Shown: piece by piece, positions 9,058-17,988 of the stretch
Position numbering within the stretch: the stretch's first letter is position 1
Layout of the letters: every line of letters starts with the position of its first letter
From: Lachnoclostridium sp.
GTDB taxonomy: Bacteria > Bacillota > Clostridia > Lachnospirales > Lachnospiraceae
Length of the DNA: 64,000 nt
Assembly (NCBI GenBank): GCA_021770065.1
Contig: JAETRR010000006.1
Location: forward strand, 1-64,000
Reading direction: 5' to 3'
The notes under the pieces: model-generated
Told to the model about the DNA's origin: nothing
Database searches by the model: none
Seen by the model: the letters and a program-made list of their open reading frames with translations, nothing else
Made by a program: the position numbers and the translations under genes

Positions 9058-10206
9058 ATGGCCACAGGGCGGTATTATTTTTTATTCAATAAAAAATTGG
9101 ATTTTCTTCGCGGAACCTCAGAGGATCTTGCGTTTACAAAAGAGGGATTCACGCTGAAAGAAGGCTGCAGCGCCGGCTGGTTTTTTTCACGCGTGCTGGA
9201 TGCCGGGGAAACGGAAACGGTCTGGCACAGGCTCCGGCTTACGCTGCCGGAGCACGGCGGCAGTTTCTTTTCGGTCTGTATTTATTCATCGGACCGAAAT
9301 TTCCTGGACTTCAGGGGGGAGAGGATTCCTTTGGGAGAGTTCCTCGGCTCCCGGAAAGAAACGCTGGAAGAAAAGAAGGAGGCGCTCAGGCCGTTTCTTC
9401 GAAAGACAGTGGCTCTGGCGGAGGATGTTCTGCTTTATGAGGTGAAAGGGAGGTATCTCTGGTTCTGCCTCGAGATGGAGCTAAGAGACGGGGAGCGGGC
9501 CTGCATCCGGGATCTGCGCATTGATTTTCCAAAGCGAAGCTGGGTGCAGTACCTTCCGGAGATCTATCAGAGGGAGGAGGCATCCAGGGTATTTCTGGAG
9601 CGGTATCTGGGAATTTTTCAGAGTCTCTATGAGGATATGACAGAGAAGATTGAGTATTCCGCCGGGTGGTTTGACCCGGACAGCGCTCCAAAAGAGGTTC
9701 TTTCCTGGCTGGCAGAATGGATAGCTCTTGAGGATGCCCAGATCTGGGATGACAGACAGCTGCGCTGTCTATTGAAAAACGCAATGCAGCTTTACCGGAT
9801 CCGGGGAACAGCAGAGTACCTGCAGAAAATGATCTGCCTTTATACGGGGGGCGAGGCTTATATTATTGAAAATCATCAGCTTGGCCGTTTCCGGAACAAC
9901 AGGGGAGTGTATGAGAGGCTGAAACGGCTCTATGGGGATCACGCATATATGCTCACGATTGTGATTTCCGCAAGTCAGAAGAATACACAGAAAGATCGGC
10001 ATACTCTGATGAAAATTGTAGAACATGCAGTTCCCGCCTATATGGAATATAGAATTATACAGCTTCAGCAGTACATTTTTTTAAATCAGTATTCTTATCT
10101 GGGAATCAACAGCTGCCTGGGGCCGTATCGTCCCCTGATGCTGGATGGGTTATCGGCCATGCATTTTTCGAGGATAGAAAGAGAAGCCGAAGGAGAGGAA
10201 GAATAA
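9058..10206 (+). CDS. Phage tail protein I-like baseplate protein
   Basis: 382 residues in two parts. Residues 1-160 are beta-rich and not assigned. From residue 161 (WVQYLPEIYQ) the protein matches the P2 gpI / CIS tail protein family, with FDPDSAPKEVLSWLAEWI (about 204-221) and MQLYRIRGTAEYLQKMI (about 243-260). In CIS particles this component completes the wedge near the outer baseplate, where fibres attach. A good ribosome site (AGGAGAGAAG) precedes the ATG. No tail-fibre gene follows in this window. Confidence 0.85.
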   Translation: MATGRYYFLFNKKLDFLRGTSEDLAFTKEGFTLKEGCSAGWFFSRVLDAGETETVWHRLRLTLPEHGGSFFSVCIYSSDRNFLDFRGERIPLGEFLGSRKETLEEKKEALRPFLRKTVALAEDVLLYEVKGRYLWFCLEMELRDGERACIRDLRIDFPKRSWVQYLPEIYQREEASRVFLERYLGIFQSLYEDMTEKIEYSAGWFDPDSAPKEVLSWLAEWIALEDAQIWDDRQLRCLLKNAMQLYRIRGTAEYLQKMICLYTGGEAYIIENHQLGRFRNNRGVYERLKRLYGDHAYMLTIVISASQKNTQKDRHTLMKIVEHAVPAYMEYRIIQLQQYIFLNQYSYLGINSCLGPYRPLMLDGLSAMHFSRIEREAEGEEE

Positions 10207-10207
10207 T

Positions 10208-11947
10208 ATGAAAAATTTAAAATATTTTCCCTTTGAGAGAAATAAGTACTTTTATGGAAAACTGTTGTCGGTAGAAGACTTTGAGGTAGAGCAGCGCTAT
10301 ATGAATGATAAGCGCCGGGTGCTGAATCGTTTTCTGTATGGAACGGGGATTGTGTGCGGTATGAATGTCCTGGTGGTGGACGATACAACGATTTCTGTGG
10401 AACCGGGACTTGCCCTGGATTTTTCCGGAAGGGAGATTGTCATAGACGCGCCTGTGACCAGAAGGCTTTCTGTGATTGAAGGTTTTGAAAATTTCCGAAA
10501 GGCAGAGGATGTAAAGGGATATCTCTACCTTTGCCTGGATTATGATGAGAAAGAAAAAGAAGAAGTACATAACGTAACGGGTGTTGTGCATACGGAGTAC
10601 AACCGGTATCAGGAGGGCTTTCGCCTCTATGTGACAGAACGGGAGCCGTCCACAGAAAACCTTTCCGCAGGCGCATCCTATGAGAAGACGAGAGTGCTCT
10701 ATTCGGGAAACGGGATTCGGATTAAACAGACAGTCCCCCGGTTTGCAGCTGCAGGCGGGGAGGCAGAGCTTAAGGTGACGGTAGAGAATATCGGGCAGAT
10801 TCTTCCGATTCATTTTTCCTATGAATTGGAACTGACCGGCATGGAATGGGAAGGCAGGCGTTTCCTGAAAGCGGAATTCAGGGAAGAGGATTATGAGAAG
10901 AGCCACAGCTATGAAATCTGTTACCGCCTGAAAACCATTACTTCCCGGGAGGCGGCTGCTTCGCTGGAAACGGTTCCCGGAAGTTTTGAGCTTTCCCTCG
11001 GGGAACAGGCAGAGGAAGCGGAAGTTTCCCAGAAACTGACGCTGCAGGTAATCTGCGGAGATTTGAAGGAAAAGCTCATACAAAATTATTACGAAAGCGC
11101 CATGGATGCGATTGTGCGGAATAATTACCAGCAGAGTATTTACCTGGCAAAGCTGTTTGTCATCCGGGCTGGAGAGTCCTATATTATCGATTCGGTAAAG
11201 CCGGTTCCTTTCGGCCAGTATGTGTATAACAATATGCTTTCAGATATGATGAACCGGCTGTATTTGAAGGAAGAGCGAGAGAGAAGAAAGAATACCCCGG
11301 GAGATTTTTCAAAAAATCTTCCGGATTCAGAAAAGTTCCGGGCGCTTCTGGAAGGCGGCAATATTACAAGCGGATCTGTCACCATGGATCTCGGAATGGG
11401 GGGCAGTAAGGGGCAGAGATTCTTTTCTGAGGAACTGAGCCATAACCTGGGGCTGGGAAAGGTTCGTATTTTTCTGGGACACTGCATGGATATTGAGGAC
11501 AAAGAGGTGATTTACGGATCGCCGGAAGTGTTTGAGAAAATGTCGTTCCGCGCGGAGACGGCAGCCCGTGTGAACGGTGAAAAAGGAACCTTTCAGATCG
11601 GCCTGCGCCTGATAGAACCGACTATGACCCGGTTTGTGCGGATAGACTGGATGGCAGTCAGAGATCCGGCGGATCCTCTCCACGATATGGAAGAGATGGA
11701 ACTGTTTATAAAGCCGGGGATCCTGCATATGAAAACGAGAGAATCCTTTTTCCTGAAGACGGAATTTCATGGGACAGAGCCTACGGAGGTGGTCTGGAGC
11801 GTGAAGGAAGAAGTGGGAGGCAGTATCGAACAGAACGGAAAGTATACGGCGCCGAATCTTCCCGGAATCTATGAGGTAAAGGTTCAGAGTACCGTTTATG
11901 AAAGGCTGCATGCTTCCATATTTATTATTGTACGGGATGAAGACTGA
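10208..11947 (+). CDS. CIS-locus structural protein of unknown function
   Basis: 579-residue soluble protein that begins two bases after the gpI-like stop. The N-terminal 100 residues (FERNKYFYGKLLS, RFLYGTGIVCGMNV, EPGLALDFSGREIVI) resemble a conserved CIS-locus family I associate with this position, but I cannot name its job. Later segments include a beta-sandwich-like region near 180-260 and a C-terminal Ig-like strand pattern (VVWSVKEE, GKYTAPNLPGIYEV). It could decorate the baseplate or act as a short receptor- or membrane-facing appendage. No signal peptide or membrane segment is seen. Confidence 0.6.
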   Translation: MKNLKYFPFERNKYFYGKLLSVEDFEVEQRYMNDKRRVLNRFLYGTGIVCGMNVLVVDDTTISVEPGLALDFSGREIVIDAPVTRRLSVIEGFENFRKAEDVKGYLYLCLDYDEKEKEEVHNVTGVVHTEYNRYQEGFRLYVTEREPSTENLSAGASYEKTRVLYSGNGIRIKQTVPRFAAAGGEAELKVTVENIGQILPIHFSYELELTGMEWEGRRFLKAEFREEDYEKSHSYEICYRLKTITSREAAASLETVPGSFELSLGEQAEEAEVSQKLTLQVICGDLKEKLIQNYYESAMDAIVRNNYQQSIYLAKLFVIRAGESYIIDSVKPVPFGQYVYNNMLSDMMNRLYLKEERERRKNTPGDFSKNLPDSEKFRALLEGGNITSGSVTMDLGMGGSKGQRFFSEELSHNLGLGKVRIFLGHCMDIEDKEVIYGSPEVFEKMSFRAETAARVNGEKGTFQIGLRLIEPTMTRFVRIDWMAVRDPADPLHDMEEMELFIKPGILHMKTRESFFLKTEFHGTEPTEVVWSVKEEVGGSIEQNGKYTAPNLPGIYEVKVQSTVYERLHASIFIIVRDED

Positions 11948-11970
11948 GCAGGCAGGAGAAGGAATTTGCC

Positions 11971-12852
11971 ATGAGAATAAGAACCCTGGAGAAAAACTAT
12001 GAGATCCTTTTGAAGGAGAGTGAGGATCAGAGAAGCCGGATTGTGATTGCAAGAGAAGCCGGCTCTCCTCCGGACAGCCGGTTCCTTCTGGAGGAATTAA
12101 AGCAGGAGGCAGATATCCATGCGTTTCTGCCCTTTTGTGAGGAACAGAAAAAGAATGAACCTTTTGACGACTTCGTGGAGTATTTTTCTTTGGACGGAAG
12201 CCTGTATCTGGTATTCCGGCATCCGGAGGGAGAGAATCTTAAAAAATGGCTGGAAACGTATAAAAGCTCGCTGGAAGAACGTCTCCGCGCGGCTAAAAGC
12301 CTCCTTCAGAACATGGTTTTTTTGAATATGCCGCCATATCTTCAGTATGAGGCATTGAACTTTAAGAACCTGGTGATTGATAAAAACAGTACGATTCATT
12401 TCTGCTATGGGCTGTATGAGCCGGAACGGCTTGAAAATGTAACCAGGGAAGATATCTGGAGCAGAACAGGGGAGGTTCTGACAGAGCTTTTTTTGATGGA
12501 ATTTGGTGAAAAGAGCTGTCCCTCCATAGAGCGGTTTGCGGAACTTGTGGAAAAAGGGAATTTCACTTCCTATCTGGAGGCTTACCGTGCCTTTGCCGCC
12601 GTGTATGAAGAGACTTTTGAGGCCCTTAAGAGGAATGAAATAAAACCGCAGGGCCCGGGCGCCCGCGTTATAGAAAGGGGAAAGGCGCTGCTTCGCTTTC
12701 TGCGTTATCTTCTGACTGCTGCGGTGCTTGCCTGCCTTGTATTTTATCTGATTTATACGGTGCTTCATCCACAGGGCAGCGGGGAACCGGTAAATTTTGA
12801 ACGGATCGGAACCCTGGAGCTTAAAGATCCTCATGGGGCAGAGACCGACTAG
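11971..12852 (+). CDS. Membrane-anchored pseudokinase-like protein in CIS operon
   Basis: 293 residues with one membrane span at about 246-264 and a short C-terminal tail. The cytoplasmic part reads like a degenerate protein-kinase C-lobe. A hinge-like GSLYLVFRHPEGENL lies at 76-90. A catalytic-loop-like YEALNFKNLVID at 126-137 has YEA where HRD is expected and keeps the downstream Asn. CYG at 145-147 stands where DFG is expected. All catalytic Asp residues are therefore missing. The architecture recalls the EssB/YukC pseudokinase of type VII secretion, but homology is not shown here. It lies between baseplate genes and the MORN gene with 11-24 base gaps. Confidence 0.6.
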   Translation: MRIRTLEKNYEILLKESEDQRSRIVIAREAGSPPDSRFLLEELKQEADIHAFLPFCEEQKKNEPFDDFVEYFSLDGSLYLVFRHPEGENLKKWLETYKSSLEERLRAAKSLLQNMVFLNMPPYLQYEALNFKNLVIDKNSTIHFCYGLYEPERLENVTREDIWSRTGEVLTELFLMEFGEKSCPSIERFAELVEKGNFTSYLEAYRAFAAVYEETFEALKRNEIKPQGPGARVIERGKALLRFLRYLLTAAVLACLVFYLIYTVLHPQGSGEPVNFERIGTLELKDPHGAETD

Positions 12853-12863
12853 GAGAGAAAAGA

Positions 12864-14429
12864 ATGCGCTTTACGAATGACTATAACTGGAAAAAAACCA
12901 TGGATTTTGGGTTGAAAAGGATGTTCCGGACATTTACAAGGCCTTTTGCAGCCATAAGGCTTCGATTTCGGCGGCTGAGAAATCCAAACACTCTGGTGGA
13001 TACCGTTGTGACAGATGCGCAGAAGGGGATGAAAGATGCTGTTTTCCGGACTCCGGAATCCCTGGAAGAATATGTTCCGGTGGGACGGTATTATGCGGCT
13101 AAAAAGCTGATCCTGGGTTTTATGGTTCTTTTCCTTGTGCTGGCGATTTTGTATCTGAAATTCCTCCATCCCCGGATTGTCTCCCGCTTTTTCTGGAATA
13201 CCATTCCCGTGAACAGCCAGGAAATGTACGGTTATACCGGAAAGGTGCGGCTGACGGACGGAGAAAAAGGAAGAATACTTTTTGAGGGCAGAATGGAGGA
13301 GGGACGTATCCTGGGTGAGGGAACCCTTTATGATTATGAAGGAAATCTTTTGTATGAGGGAAATTTTCTCAATCAGATGTACGAAGGAGAGGGCGTATCT
13401 TATTATCCCAACGGGCAGGTACAGTATACAGGCAGCTTTGCCCAGAACCTTTATGAGGGAGAGGGGATTCTTTATGAAGAAAACGGAAACATCCTTTATA
13501 AGGGAAACTTTTCTTTGGGTCTGTATGAAGGAGAAGGCGTTCTCTACCGGAAGGGTGTCCGGTATTTTGAGGGAAGCTTTAAGGAGGGGCGGATTGAGGG
13601 AGAGGGAATTCTTTATCAGCCGGACGGACAAATTTTAAGCCAGGGAACTTTTCTGGACGGAGAGCTCCAGGCAGGAGGCTCTATACTCTACGACGAAAAG
13701 GACAGAGTCTCTTATATCGGAGGATTGTCCGAGGGTCTTTATGACGGAGAGGGCGAGCTGTACGTGAAGGGAGATTTAACCTACAAAGGGCAGTTTAAAA
13801 AGGGCCTCTATGAGGGAGAGGGAGAGCTATATGAAGAAGAGATCCTGATTTATAAGGGAGGATTTAAAGAAGGCCTCTATGAGGGAATGGGAAAAGAGTA
13901 CCGGAAAGGTGTTCTTCTCTACGAGGGCAGCTTTGCGGCCGGAGAAAGAGAGGGAGAAGGAACGGAATATCTGTTTCAGAAGGACGGCGGACTGCTCCTC
14001 TATCAGGGTACATGGAAGCAGGGACGGTACGAAGGAGAAGGGAAGCTTTATGATACGGTCACAGGAAATCTTCTCTACGAGGGCAGTTTTGCGGCGGGAA
14101 TATATGAAGGCGAGGGGAAACTCTATGATCCGGACACAGGAAATATGATCTATGAGGGCGGATTTCATCAGGGTCTCTACGAAGGAAGCGGGAAGCAGTA
14201 CGATGCACTCACTCAATTTATCCTGTATGAGGGAGAGTTCCGTAACGGCGTTTATGACGGAGAGGGAGTTCAGTACAATATTGCAGGCGTTAAGCTGTAC
14301 GAGGGAAGATTTTTGCTGGGCCAGTATCATGGACAGGGAATAATGTATGATACCGATACGGGCCGTGTGGCGGGAGAGGGAGAATTCCGGGACGGAAATC
14401 TTCTGACACCCCAGGCGGAGCTGGAATAA
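12864..14429 (+). CDS. Membrane-anchored MORN-repeat protein
   Basis: 521 residues: a basic N-terminal 80 residues, one hydrophobic span at about 82-101, then about sixteen MORN-type repeats (consensus YEGxFxxGLYEGEGxLY) from about residue 139 to the end. MORN repeats form extended beta-ribbons that bind membranes, lipids or partner proteins. With Arg/Lys-rich sequence before the span, the repeats are probably outside the cell, though orientation is inferred. The gene is 11 bases after the pseudokinase-like gene and 14 before the DUF4255 cap gene, so it is inside the CIS operon, where fibre or tape-measure genes often lie in other loci. Confidence 0.8.
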   Translation: MRFTNDYNWKKTMDFGLKRMFRTFTRPFAAIRLRFRRLRNPNTLVDTVVTDAQKGMKDAVFRTPESLEEYVPVGRYYAAKKLILGFMVLFLVLAILYLKFLHPRIVSRFFWNTIPVNSQEMYGYTGKVRLTDGEKGRILFEGRMEEGRILGEGTLYDYEGNLLYEGNFLNQMYEGEGVSYYPNGQVQYTGSFAQNLYEGEGILYEENGNILYKGNFSLGLYEGEGVLYRKGVRYFEGSFKEGRIEGEGILYQPDGQILSQGTFLDGELQAGGSILYDEKDRVSYIGGLSEGLYDGEGELYVKGDLTYKGQFKKGLYEGEGELYEEEILIYKGGFKEGLYEGMGKEYRKGVLLYEGSFAAGEREGEGTEYLFQKDGGLLLYQGTWKQGRYEGEGKLYDTVTGNLLYEGSFAAGIYEGEGKLYDPDTGNMIYEGGFHQGLYEGSGKQYDALTQFILYEGEFRNGVYDGEGVQYNIAGVKLYEGRFLLGQYHGQGIMYDTDTGRVAGEGEFRDGNLLTPQAELE

Positions 14430-14443
14430 GGAGGCGGAAAAGA

Positions 14444-15034
14444 ATGGGAAAATATACGGCCATTTCCGAGATGAGCCGCGCGATTCTCCGTATTTTAAGA
14501 AGAGAGCTGGTTCCGGATACCATACAGAATCCGGATGCCATCGGGCTTTGCAGTCCGGATGACCGGGGCGATTTTGTCGTGGGGATTCATCTGTATGATA
14601 TTAAAACAAGCGAGGAGATACGCGCGAACTCCATGGTGCCTCAGGGAACCGGCAGCAGCCGGTATCCCTCCTGCTTTGTAAATCTTTTTTATATGATAAC
14701 GGTACACTCCATCGGTGATATCAAATTCCGTTCCGAAGAGGAACAGAAGGTGCTTGGAAAAATCGTCCAGGCCCTCCATGATAATTCCTGCCTGGATGCG
14801 CAGACCCTGGAGCCCGTGTCTGTGCGCAAGCCTATGGATGTAGTGATTCAGATGCAGACCCTGGAGCTCGAGGAAAAGGTACGGATCTACAATGTGCCAA
14901 ATGCAGGCTATAAGCTTTCCCTGTTTTATAAGGCGGCTCCTGTGGAGATTGAATCACTGAAAACAAAACAGGTATCCCGTGTTACGGATATGGAATTTAC
15001 GGTGGAACAGCAGCAGGGGGGAGCAGACTTATGA
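14444..15034 (+). CDS. DUF4255 tail terminator/cap protein (Pvc16-like)
   Basis: 196-residue protein with DUF4255 features: an N-terminal ISEMSRAILRILRREL helix, DFVVGIHLYDIKTSEEIR near 45-62, an SSRYPSCFVNLFYMIT segment near 69-84, and a C-terminal EIESLKTKQVSRV strand. In CIS particles this family caps the distal end of the tube and sheath. AAGGAGGCGG precedes the ATG. Its TGA overlaps the next ATG by four bases. Confidence 0.88.
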   Translation: MGKYTAISEMSRAILRILRRELVPDTIQNPDAIGLCSPDDRGDFVVGIHLYDIKTSEEIRANSMVPQGTGSSRYPSCFVNLFYMITVHSIGDIKFRSEEEQKVLGKIVQALHDNSCLDAQTLEPVSVRKPMDVVIQMQTLELEEKVRIYNVPNAGYKLSLFYKAAPVEIESLKTKQVSRVTDMEFTVEQQQGGADL

Positions 15035-15756
15035 TAAAGATAAAAGTGTCCTGTGTCCTTCAGTTTCTGGACGATTATACGGAAAATGTAATCACGGATC
15101 CGGTGCTTCATATAAAAGATGAAAGCGGAAGGAAACCCCTGCGCAAGGAGGGCGGTTATTATGTGTTTCTGGAAAATGGATTGCCGGTAAAGACGGTTAC
15201 GGTGACTTCTCCTTTTTATGACAGGGAAACGATCCGGGCAGGGGAAGCTGATCTTGAAGTACGGAAGGTGCGGCTGCGTCCGGGAAAGAATTATCCCGTT
15301 CCCCCGGGCATGATCTGCATGGAAGGGAAAGCTCCTGCCGGAAGCTGTGTGGGCGTTGTTATTACAGGAATGGAATCCTCTTTCCGGCTTCTCTATGATT
15401 ACATACCGGAAAAAGAGGCGGATTATCTTGAACTTTACCACCCTTCGGGAGGGGACTTAACCGGAATGGAGTTCCTGATTATGGAGAGCGGCAAGAAAAA
15501 AAGAGAGTTTTTCCGCGTGGCTGAGTACAAAAAGGAGACGGGCAGGTGCAGGCTTACAAAGCCCCTTTCCGGTTCCTATAAAAAGGCAGGTTCGCTCCTG
15601 TATCCCTTTTATTATACGCGAAGCGCTGAGGACGGGCGTTACTTTCTGCCCGTCAGGGCAAGGCTTGCAGAGCCTGTCTCCTGTCTCATCTATCTGGACG
15701 GAAAGGAAAGAGAGGGAGAGCTGGAGCCCGGAAAAAACAACAAGGTAGATTTCTGA
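15031..15756 (+). CDS. Hypothetical beta-rich CIS-operon protein
   Basis: 241 residues, start overlapping the DUF4255 stop (ATGA), so it is almost certainly co-translated. No signal peptide or membrane span. The first 90 residues look like a carboxypeptidase-regulatory or Ig-like beta-sandwich (DPVLHIKDESGRKPL, GLPVKTVTVTSPFY). The centre contains PVPPGMICMEGKAPAGS, and the C-terminus more short strands. I do not recognise a family. Its place between the cap and ATPase genes suggests a particle-associated or assembly role. Confidence 0.6.
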   Translation: MIKIKVSCVLQFLDDYTENVITDPVLHIKDESGRKPLRKEGGYYVFLENGLPVKTVTVTSPFYDRETIRAGEADLEVRKVRLRPGKNYPVPPGMICMEGKAPAGSCVGVVITGMESSFRLLYDYIPEKEADYLELYHPSGGDLTGMEFLIMESGKKKREFFRVAEYKKETGRCRLTKPLSGSYKKAGSLLYPFYYTRSAEDGRYFLPVRARLAEPVSCLIYLDGKEREGELEPGKNNKVDF

Positions 15757-15773
15757 GAGGAAAGAGGAAGAGC

Positions 15774-17864
15774 ATGCGGCGTGGGATATACAAAAGTGAG
15801 TGGGAATATACGGAAGAGCTGCTGGGACTAGCAGAAGAAAAGCTGCGTGCATACCAGGGGGCAAAAGGGCTTTTCGAGGGTCTGCCTCCCTGCCCGGAGA
15901 TCAAAAGCTATGAGGAGCACCAGGAAACTTTTCGGGAACGCATACGGATCATGGGGGAGAGGGCAAAACTTTCCGCAGGGCAGGGAGTCGTGATTCCAGT
16001 GGAATACCTGTACCGCGTATTTCGGGCAGATAATTTTATGAAGCACTGCATCATCCTGTCTCTTGCAGCAGAGCTTGACGGGGATTTCAGAAAGAGCTGT
16101 ACGCTTCTTGAGGAAAACCAGAATTATGAATTCCCTACCCTTCAGCTCTGTATTCATTCTTACACCCTCCATCGGGAGGAGCGCAGCAGGCTTTTGGGGG
16201 ATGTCTACAGGAACCGGGCAGGATACGAATATTTTTTCGGAAGAACGCCCTCCGGAAAGTTTGCATCCTCCGGCTGGACGCTCAGGCTTGACGAGCGGAT
16301 CCGAATCTTTCTTTTCCGGATGGAGGATGAAGCGCCGGAGCTTCGGGGATTCTGCCGCCTTGCCCTTCCGGGAGAGGTGAAAGAACGGCCCATGCTTTAC
16401 CGGGAGGAGCTGGCCCTGCGCCTTGCGGAGTTTTTAAAGCAGGACAAGCCCCGGGAGCGGATCTGTTATCTGTACGGGGAAGAGGGAGCCGGGAAAGAGT
16501 TTCTGGTCCGGCATGCGTTCCGGGAGCTTGGAAAGCTCTGCCTCTTTGTACAGGCCGGAGGTCTTCTTGCCGATGAAAATGATACGCGTCTTGGACAGGT
16601 CTTGAGGGAAGCGAAGCTTCGCCGGGCCGGGCTGTGTATCCGGGACTTCCAGGAGCTCACAAAGGAATGGAAGGAATACGAAGCCTGGGAAATGCTGGAG
16701 GAATGTCTAAGGGAGCTTCCTTTTTTGATACTTCTCTCCACGGAAAAATGGCCCTACAGCCGGAAAAAGCTTTCGGAAGAATTCCTGGAGATTTCCCTTC
16801 CCCTCCCGGATATCGGAAAGCGGATGCTCCTTTGGAGACAGGCATTTACAGAGGCAGGGATAGACGGGGCAGATCCGGAAGGTCTGGCCGTCAAGTTCTC
16901 TTTTTCGCCGGGAAAGATTAAGGCCAGTGTCCGGGAGGCCGTAAGGCTGGCCGGCTGGAGGGGAAAACCGGTGGATGAAGAAATCCTTTATGAAGCCTGC
17001 CGGATGCAGATTTCCCACAATCTTGGAGAAAAGGCCGCATGCATTGAGGCAGCTTTTGAATGGGAGGATCTGGTTCTGCCGCATTTTCAGAAAATGCGTC
17101 TTAGAAATGCCTGTGATCAGATTACCTTTTATCACAGGGTTTATGAAACCTGGGGCTTTGAGAAAAAGCTTCCTTACGGAAGAGGCGTATCTATGCTGTT
17201 TTACGGGCCGCCGGGAACGGGAAAGACCATGGGTGCACAGGTAGTTGCAAGGGGGCTTCATCTGGAGCTATATAAGGCGGATCTCTCTTCGGTTATGTCA
17301 AAGTATATCGGTGAGACCGAGAAAAATCTGGACAGCATTTTTGAAGAGGTGAAAAAGAGCCGGAGCATTCTGTTTTTTGACGAGGCGGACGCACTGTTTG
17401 GAAAGCGTTCCGAGGTAAAGGATGCCCAGGATAAATATGCCAATGCCGAGACGGCATACCTGCTTCAGAAGATAGAAGAATACGAGGGAATTGTGATTCT
17501 GGCCAGCAATTACCTCCAGAATTTTGACGAAGCCTTTAAACGGCGAATTAAATTTATGATAGAATTTCCGCTTCCGGATCGGGAACGCCGCCTGGAGATC
17601 TGGAAACGCATGTATCCCAAGGAAGCGCCGGTAAGCGAGGAACTGGATTTTGCTTATCTGGCCCGGCAGTTCGAGCTGTCGGGCAGCAGCATAAAGAATA
17701 TTGCGGCGGCCTCCGCTTTTCTGGCGGCTGCCCAGGAGACAGAAATAGGGATGCGCCAGGTGCTCTTTGCCTTGTCGGAGGAGCTCAAAAAGTCAGGGAA
17801 GCTTTTGCAGAGGGAAGAGTTCGGAGAATACGGATACATGACAGAAGAGATATTTCTGCAGTGA
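15774..17864 (+). CDS. CIS AAA+ ATPase (Pvc15-like)
   Basis: 696 residues with two ATPase modules. The first has a degenerate P-loop, GEEGAGKE, at about 235-242. The second is intact, with Walker A GPPGTGKT at 478-485, Walker B ILFFDEADALFG around 531-542 and a C-terminal arginine-rich region (EAFKRRIKF). The N-terminal 200 residues are helical. This is the layout of the ATPase conserved in extracellular CIS loci, thought to help assemble or load particles. Intact motifs suggest it is active. Stop at 17862-17864 is followed immediately by a repeat-rich gap. Confidence 0.9.
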   Translation: MRRGIYKSEWEYTEELLGLAEEKLRAYQGAKGLFEGLPPCPEIKSYEEHQETFRERIRIMGERAKLSAGQGVVIPVEYLYRVFRADNFMKHCIILSLAAELDGDFRKSCTLLEENQNYEFPTLQLCIHSYTLHREERSRLLGDVYRNRAGYEYFFGRTPSGKFASSGWTLRLDERIRIFLFRMEDEAPELRGFCRLALPGEVKERPMLYREELALRLAEFLKQDKPRERICYLYGEEGAGKEFLVRHAFRELGKLCLFVQAGGLLADENDTRLGQVLREAKLRRAGLCIRDFQELTKEWKEYEAWEMLEECLRELPFLILLSTEKWPYSRKKLSEEFLEISLPLPDIGKRMLLWRQAFTEAGIDGADPEGLAVKFSFSPGKIKASVREAVRLAGWRGKPVDEEILYEACRMQISHNLGEKAACIEAAFEWEDLVLPHFQKMRLRNACDQITFYHRVYETWGFEKKLPYGRGVSMLFYGPPGTGKTMGAQVVARGLHLELYKADLSSVMSKYIGETEKNLDSIFEEVKKSRSILFFDEADALFGKRSEVKDAQDKYANAETAYLLQKIEEYEGIVILASNYLQNFDEAFKRRIKFMIEFPLPDRERRLEIWKRMYPKEAPVSEELDFAYLARQFELSGSSIKNIAAASAFLAAAQETEIGMRQVLFALSEELKKSGKLLQREEFGEYGYMTEEIFLQ

Positions 17865-17894
17865 CTTTACCCTTTAGAGCTGTCGCGCAGCGGC
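17865..17894 (+). repeat. Hairpin-SD element, copy A (truncated)
   Basis: Starts CTTTACCCTTTAGAGC and continues through GTCGC-GCA-GCGGC, nearly identical to the first 30 bases of copy B but lacking the TAGAATAGGAGG tail. It begins directly after the ATPase stop codon. Confidence 0.8.
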
Positions 17895-17895
17895 A

Positions 17896-17988
17896 GGTAA
17901 AGCCGCAAAGGCGCACGAGAGGAACTTTTATGAGTGTCCTTTCGAATAAAAGTTTCTCTCAATACCAGTGTGTCGAAGCGGCTTTACC
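17896..17988 (+). repeat. Nested inverted repeat before payload gene
   Basis: Outer arms GGTAAAGCCGC (17896-17906) and GCGGCTTTACC (17978-17988) are perfect reverse complements. Inner arms at 17917-17931 and 17946-17960 pair over 15 bp with one G-U wobble, with a 14-base loop. No T-run follows, so it is not a classic terminator. It lies between hairpin-SD copies A and B and may attenuate or process the transcript between the particle genes and the payload gene. Confidence 0.75.

Noticed and set aside
13300-14400. Apparent DNA satellite of short GAGGG/GAAGG-rich repeats
   Set aside because: Explained by the MORN repeat protein encoded there; period and frame follow the protein repeat.
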